In this document: positions 46,538 to 56,716 of the stretch, one piece after another
Numbering within the stretch: the stretch's first letter is position 1
Layout: each line of letters starts with the position of its first letter
Assembly: GCA_009809945.1 (NCBI GenBank)
Contig: WTPW01000061.1
Location: forward strand, 362,259-426,258
DNA length: 64,000 bases
Origin: Gigaspora margarita
Taxonomy: Eukaryota > Glomeromycota > Glomeromycetes > Diversisporales > Gigasporaceae
Reading direction: 5' to 3'
The notes under the pieces: generated by a model
The model's input: only the letters and a program-made list of their open reading frames with translations
The model's database searches: none
Told to the model about the DNA's origin: nothing
Program-made: the position numbers and the translations under genes

Positions 46538-47760
46538 CAGTGTTTAAATTTCAAATTGAAAGTTATGGTTTCAAAAGAGCATAATTTAAATTTTTATTGT
46601 TCTCAAAAACTTTTTAGTGTTCATTATATATTAAATATATTGAACATTAATTTTTAAAGAATGTTCATGTTTATATTAGCTTCAAACAATATTAAAATAT
46701 ATTATTTATTAATTTACAGCAAAATTAATTCAAATTAATAAATCAATAATATAATAATTAATTCTATGATCAAATTTGCACCATTCTTAGTATGCTAATT
46801 GAAAATTAAGCTTTTCTTACACTGCACTTACTCACTTGTAGTTTAACATATAGTGAATTAAAGTTATATCTAACTTTTAATAATAAAATAAGTAGATTAT
46901 AAATAAATAACTTATGCTCTGATAGTTTAATATAGTAAATAAAATAATTTTTGATAGTTTAATATAGTAAATAAAATAATTTTAATAAAGAATTTATTGT
47001 TAATAGAATAATAACCTATTTGAAAATAAATTCTATACTTACAATTCACAAACTAAGTTCATGCTTATCTATTAATAATTTTTTAAACTTTGTATATGAT
47101 TCTTTGTATTTTTTCAACATAACACAATATATTATATAATTTAATTTCTAATAATTTTGTTAAAACTTCAAGTGCTTTTTATATTTGCTCATAGTAAAAC
47201 AAGCCTTTCTATAATATTTTACTAATGCTACTATTGGTTAATGCAATAAATTAAATCCAATTACTTTGTTATTTAACTATTTAAACTTTGTACTAACAAA
47301 TAATTCTATGTCTTATTTATTTGCTTAGTATTAGCATATCATTTGACCCAAATCATCTATATATAAGTCTATACAATACTGATACTCTCAATATAAAAAA
47401 CACACTACATGGCTAATGAATGTTTTATTTTAAAAATCTTTAAAGGCTATTTTCTTAAATATTTATTTGTTACCCATATTGTAAAACTTTAAACATATGA
47501 CTGGTGGCTGTACCGGTGATACAAGATGGGTTGGCAGGCGGATCAGGGACCAGAGGGTTTAAATAGGCAATGCTGGTATGCGGGTTGCAGGTATGGCAGC
47601 TAGTGTAGGACCCTCGGGTGGCTACTTAAATAGGCAACCAAAAGTTGTAGGTGTGGCTAGTTGTACTCTCATCAATGTAACAAATGCCGGTATTCCCTTA
47701 AGTGGATACCAACGGCCCTAATATCTTGAATAAAAAATTCCCAGTTCCCGAAGACGGACA

Positions 47761-47798
<38 letters not shown>

Positions 47799-48060
47799 TT
47801 AAACATATGTGCTACATATAGTATATATATATGTACAGAATTTGTTATGATCAAATTACATTATCAAATGATAAACATTTTATATAAATTATTGTTCTCA
47901 TTAGTAAATCTAGAACATAAAAATTTTATAAATGTTCTCTTTGAGAACATTTAAGCGGATAAAATGTTCTCAAATAAGAGAACCTTTTTTAAATATTAAT
48001 GTTCTTAAAAAAACTCAAATGTTCATTGAGAACCATGAGAACATTAAATTTTAAACACTA
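46538..48060. mobile_element. hAT-like element H inserted in satellite copy 1
   Basis: CAGTGTTTAAATTT...and inverted TAGTGTTTAAAATTT ends, perfect duplication GTTTTGGG (46530-46537, 48061-48068). Other satellite copies show the intact site GTTTTGGGCCTTC, confirming the boundaries. GTTCTC/GAGAAC words crowd both ends (46600-46640, 47890-48040). The interior is A/T-rich, non-coding, and holds the poly(A) retroposon. Confidence 0.9.
47500..47792 (+). mobile_element. Poly(A)-tailed retroposon (SINE or truncated LINE end)
   Basis: About 260 bases of G+C-richer sequence end in GACGGACACTTT followed by more than 25 A. The 17-bp direct duplication AAAACTTTAAACATATG flanks it (47483-47499, 47793-47809). 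Target duplication plus poly(A) shows target-primed reverse transcription. TTAAATAGGCAA occurs twice inside (internal partial duplication). I could not match clear pol III A/B boxes, so whether it is tRNA-derived is open. Confidence 0.85.
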
Positions 48061-48299
48061 GTTTTGGGCCTTCTAATTTCATCAGCAAATTTATAGTAGT
48101 AAAATCTTTCAAAAGATCTTGTGAACATGCAAAATCTTTCAAAAAATTTCACATATCACAATAATTTGAAATATTTTAGTTTCAAAATATTTTGAAAATG
48201 TTTTTGAAATATTTCAAAAGTGAATTTGAAATATTTTTTGAAATAATTCGAACTATTTTCAAAATATTTTAGATCTGGGAAACCAAGCTGGATCAGTAG

Positions 48300-48660
48300 A
48301 TCTGTAATGTGAATTATACCAAGGGTGCATTTGACTATATTTTCAAAATATATTAATATGTATCAAAATTAATCTACAAATTTTGTATTATATGACTAGA
48401 TTAGATATTTGTTTATAATTAGAACTTCTATATTGTTCTTTTCATTTCCTTTGTTTTTTTACTTTTGTTTAGTTTTTTTTTTGGCTTTTGCTTTGTTTTT
48501 TTTTATTTACCGGTATTTATTTTAATTTTTTTTACATTTTACAACAACTTTAAATTGACCGACCAGGTTGAAAAATCAGCTTAGCCAATTTTTTTAATTT
48601 TGACTATGATCACTAATGTGAATATATATATTGTTTATTTATTTCTAAAAAATTTTAAAA
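48300..48660. other. Non-coding stretch ahead of the LINE
   Basis: A/T-rich with T-runs (48455-48510). It may be the LINE 5' region or the host unit. No recognisable feature. Confidence 0.35.
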
Positions 48661-49255
48661 TTTTGTGAGAAGCTATACTAAGAGGTCGTGAAGTAGAAAA
48701 AAACAGAGAGTCAGAAAACATGTTCCATTTTATGTTAAATAAGGGTTTGATAGACTTGCCAAATGGTGGAAGCAAGAAGAAACAAAACCTACACAGAGAG
48801 GAAGAGGAATAGAAACCCGTATTATTTCATATGGCTGTCTAGGGAATGCAAAAACAATGTGCTTAAAACATACACCTTGGATATGTCAGAAACGACGACA
48901 AGCAATTACAACCTTGTAGTAACCAAAATACTAACAGATATAAATAGGGGTTGAGTAAGAGCTGCAACATGTAGAAGAGCAAAAACAAAAAGAATTGAAT
49001 TAGATGCAGAAAATATAAAAGATGAAGACTGGACTGCATATGCTCATCACCTGGATAAAAGATTGGAAACAATATAGGAAGAGTATTAGAAAGAAAATAA
49101 CATCAAAAAGGTGCACAATCAGGAGATTTAGACAAGGGTTGGAAACTGATCAAAGAAGGTATCATTGTATTGGTAAATAAGCACCTGCTATCGTTCAGAG
49201 TATACAAAGTGAGAAACTGCAAAAAATAAGAAAGAGAGTCAAAATTCTAAGCAAA

Positions 49256-50969
49256 TTGTATAGAAGAAACAAATATAATATAGGAAAAAGCATTGAAAAG
49301 AGTGACTATTATGCAATACACCAAAACCTAGAAGAGGAGAACTCAACGCAAAACAGTTATTTAGTTTGGTCAGAGGAATTAGGAAAAAAGTTAACAGAAA
49401 AATGGAAGACTGAACACATCATTTGGCACATGATGCGAAATAAGGCCGAAGAAGAAGACATGCAAAAATGCATAGAAGCAAGAGGTGAAATGATTATTTC
49501 AGATCAACAAAGGATGTTAAATAGTATATTGGATTGATACGGAGACAAGATAGTAATAGATAGATTAGTGGTAGATAAAGAGGGAGAGGAGATCCTGCTA
49601 AATGATGAAGTAGAAGTAAAGAACCACATAGCAGAACACTTTGAAAATCAGTATAGCTCTAGAAAGATAAAAGTGGAAAAAATGGATAACAAATAGAAGG
49701 AGCAATATAGTCCAATTGAAGATATAGATGGAAACTAGTACAAGGAGCTAACTGAGGAGATAGTGAACAGGAATGGCTAGAAGCCATGGAAAAGACCAAA
49801 AATAACTCAGCACTAGGTGCATCTGGAATAACATATCTGGTACTTAAAAAAGTAAACTAATAAAATACTGCGAACATTTGCAATCATGTGTATAAGAAGT
49901 GGAAAAATCCCAAAAGAATGGAAAAAGGGCTTACTGTACGCAATACCCAAAAATGAATTTTGGAACTATAACCTTAATAACATCTGACCAATAATGTTAT
50001 TAGAAATACTGTGGAAAACAACAGTAAGAATAATTAATGGAAGAATAAGTAGAATGATTAAAGACAAAGGAGTACTAAAAGGAAATAATTTCGCAGGCTT
50101 GCTCAGAGATTCCACAAGCACCCAATACAGATAATGAACAATATAATTGAGGAAGCAAAAGAGAAAGGGAAAGAACTCTGGGTTTTATTGCAAGACATAA
50201 AAAAGGCATTTGCCTCTGTAAGCCTTCTTATGCTCAAACTACCAATGGAAAGAATCAAAATACCGCCGAGGGTCATAGAATTTTTACTGGACTTATATAA
50301 TAATCAGAAAATTGAAGTCATCATAGTGTTTGGTAATAGCTGAGAGGTAAATGCAAAAGACGGTATTGACCAAGGGAAGATGGTGTCTCCTTTAATGTGG
50401 AGAATATTCTACAATCCCTTGTTGAGAAAGATGCAAGATCAAAAAAGCTTGGGATATGATATATCAGTGCAATGACCAGCTGATATAGTAACAGAAAAGA
50501 CAGACAAAATATTATGAGATAGGCAGCAATGGTCTATGCAGACAATACCACGTGGATCGCAAAGTCAAAGGAAGACCTAAAATTGATTATAAGTATAGCT
50601 AATGAATTTTACGAAATTAACAACATAAAAATAAACAGAAAGAAATCAGAGCTCTTAGTAATTAATAGCAATGGTATGAAGTTAAATGTTGAAGTAGGAG
50701 AAAATAAAAGCATAGTGCAGGCAAAAAATGCAGATCAAGCAGTAAGATTCCTAGGAGTCTGGCTAATAGGAAAAGGAGGAAAAAGGCATGTAAATAAAAT
50801 AATCCAAAGAGAAATAGATGCACTAGTGCAAGTAGCTAAGAAAAAGAGGATCACGTTGAGTCAGCTAATATATATAAACAATAAGGCATTACTGCCAAGG
50901 CAGAATACAGGCTGCAAACAACATTTCCAAGTAAAAAAGAATGCGAAAAGCTGCAACAGCCATTTTTAA
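49256..50969 (+). pseudogene. LINE reverse transcriptase
   Basis: Pieces in order: QRMLNSILD...YGDKIVIDRLVV (linker), GASGITYLVLKK, LLYAIPKNEFWNYNLNNI, IRPIMLL-like and LWKTTVRIINGRISRMI, GNNFAGLLRDSTSTQ, motif A LLQDIKKAFASVS (family: F-D-x-V), and motif C MVYADNTTWIAKS (family: Y-A-D-D). Thus the motif A Asp is Ala and the second motif C Asp is Asn, which removes two catalytic residues. The thumb-like INRKKSELLVIN and VRFLGVWL follow. At least six stops or frame changes. Confidence 0.8.
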
Positions 50970-51211
50970 GAATATTAAACCAAAAAAGTGGTCTAGCCTT
51001 GAACACGCCAAATAGTATATTGAGTCATAGAAACATAGTAGGGATGCAATTTTTATGGAATAGTCACGTGGCACATCACATCATGGGACTAACAATAAAA
51101 CTTAACGATACTGAAGGGGCAGATAACTCAACGGAGATCTGTATTAGACAAGCACAAATTTACAACAAGTGCACAAAATCGATAGTAAGCTTAGAAAAGG
51201 AACAACTAAAT

Positions 51212-51390
51212 AGAACCCCGAAATATACATAGATAGGTCAGGTTAATTATAGGGTTACTAAAAAAGGAAAGATCTGCAGAAAAAAACCAAAAATAAGCAA
51301 AAATTTACTATAAATAGAAAAGATCTGCATAAAAAACCTCAAAAATAAGCAAACTCACACCTGACCTATCTATGTATATTTCGGGGTCCT
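51212..51390. mobile_element. 179-bp MITE I inside the LINE
   Basis: AGAACCCCGAAATATACATA and inverted AGGACCCCGAAATATACATA ends, perfect 8-bp duplication AACTAAAT (51204-51211, 51391-51398). Same family as J. The TIRs pair for over 30 bases, and the two copies share GATCTGCA and AATAAGCAAA words inside. It does not follow the usual hAT end pattern, so the superfamily is unassigned. Confidence 0.9.
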
Positions 51391-51479
51391 AACTAAATGC
51401 CATAGAAGTTACACATAATATGGCACTTCAAGTAATTAGAGAAGCACATGTTCTAAGTTTCAAATTTTAAGTAGGACAC

Positions 51480-52330
51480 ATGGAAAAATGTTTAGAAATT
51501 GCGAAAAGAGGAATGGAGATACGAAAGGTACTACGAAAGGACTTAGGAAAAAGCTTTCAAAGTGGACAGAATTTACAACTATATTTGGTAGAGCAGCTAA
51601 TTAATAATGATAGCGAAAGAATGCTAACAAGGGAACAAGTAAGAAATATAAGGAACAAGAAAGGTTCTGGGAAAAAGCCGGAGTGGTACAAGTTTCTAGA
51701 AGAAAAGATAATTGAAGATAGGAACACAAGACAAGTCAAGAGCAAATTTAGGCAAATAAATGGAAACGTGTATGTGATACAACTAGAATTAGTGCAAATA
51801 TCAAGTAACGGCTAAAAACACAAAATGATTGTTTTTGGTAACGGAATCAAGGGAGCACAAATAGAAAAAGTAATAGGAAGGAAGGGCCCAAAGTGAACTA
51901 TGATAGTAGAACACTAGCAGAAGAGTGAAAATAGTAGTAGTACAAAACAAGAAATTGCATAGTGCAGTGGATGCAAAGAAAACCAAAGAAAGGATAGAAA
52001 CTCGTGTATCGTATATAAAAGGTTCAAAAGTGAGAAATGGGCACTAAACAAGCGACTAGTTAAGAAATCAGAAAGTAAGATCCTCTGTGAAATAGATCTA
52101 ATAAATATAGAAATAATAGCTGTAGAAGATCCAAAAAAGTTAAGTATAGAGAATCAGCAGGTAGAACGAGTAGTAATTAGCTATCGGGAGAGCGAGATAT
52201 TGAACGAATGGATCCCAAATACCAAAATATGAAAGAAGTTAGAAGAGTTGAGGAAAAAGCTCCAAAGAAAAGAAAATTGGGATATCGTTACAGATGGTTC
52301 TATAGAGGTAATAGAAGTACAGAGTAAAAG
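51480..52330 (+). pseudogene. LINE segment between RT and RNase H
   Basis: Fragments MEKCLEIAKRGMEIRKVLRK and GKKPEWYKFLEEKIIEDRNT are readable (51480-51815), followed by broken frames. This spacing region has no catalytic motif. Lys/Glu-rich composition fits fungal LINE ORF2 linkers. Confidence 0.6.
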
Positions 52331-53390
52331 CGTATGTAAATGACAATTAGGGATCAGATTTAAAGCTTACCCAATGAATATGAATCCTGAGAAGTTTAAC
52401 GAAAATATAAGTTTTCAGGAAACAATAATTGACTAGCCATCATCTACAAGAGCAGAATTAGAAGCTATTGCAACATTGCTGCTAGCTATACCATGCAAGA
52501 CGAGAGTAAGAATACTCACCAATAGTAAAAACACGATAAATTTGATCAACCAAAATATAGTACACAGTTCAGCCCAGAAGGAGCTAAAATTAAGTAATAG
52601 AAATTGGCTAAAAGCAATTAGAGACTGTATTCAAAAAAAGGAGATAAACCTAGAATTAGTCAAAGTAAAGGCGCATGCAGGAGTAAGAGCCAATGAGGAA
52701 GCGAATAAACTTGCAAAAGAAAGTGCCAGTAGAGGTGAAGGATTTAGCTTGAGTAGTAGATGGACTAAAGGTTTAAGAATTATACCAAGGTGGAATAATC
52801 ACATAGTAGATAGACTGTTAAGGAAGTTTGTGCAAGAGGTAATTACAGCAATTTATGATGTTGGGTGGGCAAGCTCAGCAGCAATAGGTTTGAACATAAA
52901 AAGAGGAAATAGTATAACGGAAGTAGATTGGAAAAGCACATGGTTGTATTTGAATAAAGTAAAAGGTAGAAACTGTTTCAATAAAAAGGGTAGTAAAAGG
53001 TAGGTACATAAAATTAAAAAGATAAATAAGCAGTTGCCAACGATATCAGTCCTACACCAAAGATATCCAAAGATTTATACAGAAGACCAATGCATCACAT
53101 GTCGCAGTGAGACAGAGACACAAGATCACCTAGCAGAATGCAGTTCACTTCAGAAAATATGGGAAGATAACAAGGCTGAAGTATTTAAAGAAGCTCTTGA
53201 AAATAAGAAGTTAGACTGGGACCACGAGCAAAATGAAAATAGGAAACTCTTTGGGCTGGAAATAGCACCGAAGATAGAAAAAGAAAAGAAAACTTTTGTT
53301 GCAGGGTCTGGTTCCTGTAACGAAACAAGAAAAGTTGCCCACGAAAATAAAGGAGAAGAACATATTTTTCGAATGAATGAACGCTAAATT
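52280..53390 (+). pseudogene. LINE RNase H domain and CCHC C-terminus
   Basis: RNase H: WDIVTDGSIE (52280, first Asp), SSTRAELEAIATLL (Glu, about 52445), RILTNSKNTINLI (family Asp replaced by Asn), and LVKVKAHAGVRANEEANKLA (His and final acidic block, 52655-52715). The later CITCRSETETQDHLAECSSL (53084-53145) is the C-X2-C-X7-8-H-X4-C zinc-binding module found after RNase H in such LINEs. Stops after VEVQSKSVCK and GSKR break it. Confidence 0.8.
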
Positions 53391-54262
53391 TATGAAAAAA
53401 ATATGGAAACCCAGATGCGAAACCATGGCAGAATAGGAAAAGGAGAAAAATATAATGAAAGTAAGAAAGTGTAAATTTGATGCAGGAGAGAAAATTAACA
53501 AAGAAGCGAAAAGCTGTTAAAAAAGGAAAAAACCAAGTAAAGAAAAAGAAACTACCTCGGACAGGTCAGAAGACTCGGACAAGCCTATGGGTAAATTCGA
53601 AAGGATGGTAAAAGGAGCAAAATACATCTTAAGAAATTGGATAGAGGGCGCAATAAGGCCATTCTGGATGTCATCGGCCAAGCCACAGAAAATACAAAAT
53701 AAGGGATGATCCTGACAAAGCCAGCAAGAGCTTATCGATGACAATTTGAAAGTTTTTATATGTTAAAAAACAGAAAATTAGAGACAAATCTTGACTGCGG
53801 CAGATCGCATTTAGGTACTTCAGTAACTGGATAAGTCTTTATTGTGATAGGGAGGGAATCGTAGGCATTAGTCTAGAAATCCTAGAGTAGCATACTCGTA
53901 TCTCAAATAATAAAGGCAGGATTGCCCAAGGAAAAAAAAAATCAAAATTTTGTAAAAAATTACAAAAATATTGCGAAATATTTTGAATGTGTTACCTCAT
54001 ATTACCTCTTGCGATTCTAAAAGAGGATAATTAGGTAGTGGGTTGCATTGTTTATTTGGCCTATTTTGCAATATTTCACAATATATTTCAAAATATTTTG
54101 AAAGAAATGCATGCCAAAATCTTTTGAATGATTGCGATTCTTTCAAAAGATTTTATATCAATCGCAATTCTTTCAAAAGATTTTGGTGCAATTTCTTTCA
54201 AAAGATTTCGTATATTTTTTTGCTGATATTGTATTAGTTTGGTATATATAAAATTATTATAT

Positions 54263-54598
54263 GGAATGCCTTATATTAAAAAGGCCCATTTCGTAATTTT
54301 TTGAAAAATTAGTTTTTATTAAATTCATGTAAATTTCGACATGATTGACATTTTTCAATTATAAATAAAGGTCATTTTGCATAATAAAAAATAGAGGTAA
54401 TGTAAAAAAAATTACATGATCTACCTAAGGACAAGCACATCACGAGATTACCCGATAGTCACCTGTAATCTTTAACCAATCAAATTTATGAAATTTGCTT
54501 AATTCCAGATTAGTCCAAAAATCAAAACAAACAATTAAACTCAATTATCTCAAAATAAGATATATGTCAAAATGGGCCTTTTTAATATGAGGCACCCC
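54263..54598. mobile_element. TIR element V in satellite copy 2
   Basis: GGAATGCCTTATATTAAAAA and inverted GGGGTGCCTCATATTAAAAA ends, with ATAT on both sides (54259-54262, 54599-54602). The TIRs pair over about 35 bases. Non-coding. It resembles PIF/Harbinger-type ends (GG...), but the duplication length is ambiguous. Confidence 0.7.
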
Positions 54599-55622
54599 AT
54601 ATTTGAAGGTTTTATAATTAATAATTAGATGTCTGATTCCAAATAAAATAAATATGTTTTGGTGATCTATGAATATTTTTTTTATTTATAATCTTTTCTA
54701 GTAGATATTTATTGAAAAATCTACTTTTATTACAGAGTATACTTATTTAATTTTAAACTTATATATTACTAGTTAATGCTTCTGCTTATTTATTTTACAT
54801 GGACTTGGTGAGTATAATAATCATTACAGCTGATACGGAAATTGGCTGATGCTGAAATTTGGCCTTGATTTGAAACTATAAGTCCTGCTAAAATCTATAT
54901 ACACTATTTAAATATCAAGTCTATTCCAAACCCTACTTTAACCCTATAGGACAAAAACAATAAAAAAACACACCAAAATATTTTAAATTTTCAGTATCAG
55001 CAAATTCAGTGTCAGCTGTAAAATAATCATTGTTTAATACAAACTTACTATTATTTATTTTAACAGTTCTTTGTGTTCGGGCCTTCTAATTTGTTGGTAT
55101 ATATAAAATCATTACATTTTGGGTTTCAAAATTAATGATTAGACGTCTGATTTCAAATAAAATAGATATGTTTTAGTAATCTATGAATCTTTTTTTATTT
55201 ATAATCTTTCTAGTAGATATTTATCAAAAAATCTACTTTTATTACAGAGTATACTTATTTAGTTTTAAACTACATATTACTAGTTAATGCTTCTGCTTAT
55301 TTATTTTACATGGACTTGGTGAGTATAATAATTGTTATAGCTAATGTGAAAATTGGCTGATGCTAAAATTTGGGCCTTGATTTGAAGCTATAAGTCCTGC
55401 TAAAATCTATATACACTCTTTAAACATCAAGCCTATTCCAAACCCTACCTTAACCCTATAGACAAAAATGAAAAAAAACCACCCCAAAAAGTTTTAAAAT
55501 TTTAGCATTAGCCAATCCAGTATCAGCCATAAAATAATCATTGTTTAATACAATCTTACTGTTATTTATTTTAAACAGTTCTTTTGTATTTCGGGCCTTC
55601 TAATTTGTATTAGTTTGGTATA

Positions 55623-56716
55623 CAGTCATCCTCCCATATAATCACCTCCCATATAGTCACAAACTCTATATAATCACACCAAAAACATGATACTGTTTTT
55701 TTATATTAAAAACACCTCCATACAGTCACAATAATATTATAATCACTATCACATTTTTTTAGAAATTGTTGGCCGATTTTAATAATAAAATTACTTCTTC
55801 ACAATCACATTTATATATGATCGTAGATAGTTTCTACATATAAAAGTTATGATTTTAATAATTAAATCAACTTTTATGCAATAAGTAAACTTGTTCAGAA
55901 GAATAAAATACACCTACTATTAAATTTTTATGCAAATCTGATAACTTTTTATTAGTATTGTTTCTCATTTTACTTATCTACGAATATAGCTAAAAAATTT
56001 GTAATTTTTTTTTATAGGAACGTAAACGAAAAATATATTAATGAAATGTCAACCGATTTATATAAAAATTTTATGATAGGTGTATTTTGATCTTCTGAAC
56101 AACTTTACTTATTGCATTAAAATCGTTTTACTTAGTATTATTTTGACTTTTATATATAGCAACGATCAACGATCGTATATAAAAATTTTTTAAAAAAATT
56201 TTTATATACGATCATTGATCGTTGCTATATATAAAAGTCAAAATAATACTAAGTGAAATGATTTTAATGCAATAAGAAAAGTTGTTCAGAAGATCAAAAT
56301 ACACCCATCATAAAATATTTATGTAAATCAGTTGACATTTCATTAATATATTTTTCGTTTACGTTCCTATAAAAAAAATTACAAATTTTTTAGCTATATT
56401 CGTAGATACGTAAAATGAGAAACAATACTAATAAAAAGTTATCAGATTTGCATAAAAATTTAATGGTAGGTGTATTTTATTCTTCCGAACAAGTTTACTT
56501 ATTGCATAAAAGTTGATTTAATTATTAAAATCATAACTTTTATATGTAGAAACTATCTACGATCATATATAAAATTTTTAAAATACCTCTACTAAATCAC
56601 TTTTTTTATATTAATTATAATTTGTGCTTATATAGAGGTACTTTTATAAAGTCACATCTTTTTATAATCACATATTTGGGTGTGCCCAACTGCGTGATTA
56701 TAGGGGAGGATGACTG
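55623..56716. mobile_element. Tc1/mariner-type element L in the satellite
   Basis: CAGTCATCCTCCCATATAAT and inverted CAGTCATCCTCCCCTATAAT ends, with TA on both sides (55621-55622, 56717-56718). Other satellite copies show the intact GGTATATAAAATC site. AATCAC/GTGATT words repeat in both subterminal regions. The interior is mainly the giant foldback. No transposase. Confidence 0.85.
55812..56571. mobile_element. 760-bp near-perfect palindrome (foldback) inside L
   Basis: Two arms of about 380 bases pair from TATATATGATCGTAGATAG outward to a centre near 56191 (AAATTTTTTAAAAAAATTT). Mismatches are few, so the structure is young or kept by conversion. Each arm has GTAAACTTGTTCAGAAGA and, nearer the centre, a second diverged copy of that module, so each arm is itself a palindrome half-copy. 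Non-coding. Confidence 0.9.

Larger units (their letters stand above)
48663..53941 (+). mobile_element. Non-LTR (LINE) retrotransposon with RNase H, decayed
   Basis: An RT, an RNase H and a zinc-binding zf-RVT-like C-terminus follow one another on the plus strand, and the element ends with AATAAAGGCAGGATTGCCCA and an A-run near 53933-53941. This layout matches RNase-H-bearing LINE clades common in fungi. The 5' endonuclease domain was not recognised; 48763-49070 encodes a polar region (WTAYAHHLDKRLE) resembling the endonuclease-RT linker. Many stops and frame breaks. MITE I sits inside. Confidence 0.8.
48076..54215. mobile_element. TIR-like unit in the satellite that carries a LINE
   Basis: The satellite word CTAATTT|GTATTAG is split here. 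The left insert edge CATCAGCAAATTTATAG and the right edge ...TATATTTTTTTGCTGATA are inverted (ATCAGCAAA). Both margins repeat ATCTTTCAAAAGAT and TTTCAAAATATTTTGAAA words (48110-48260, 53970-54200), as non-autonomous DNA elements do. No 8-bp duplication is readable; TT is the most that matches. Superfamily unknown. Confidence 0.55.
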
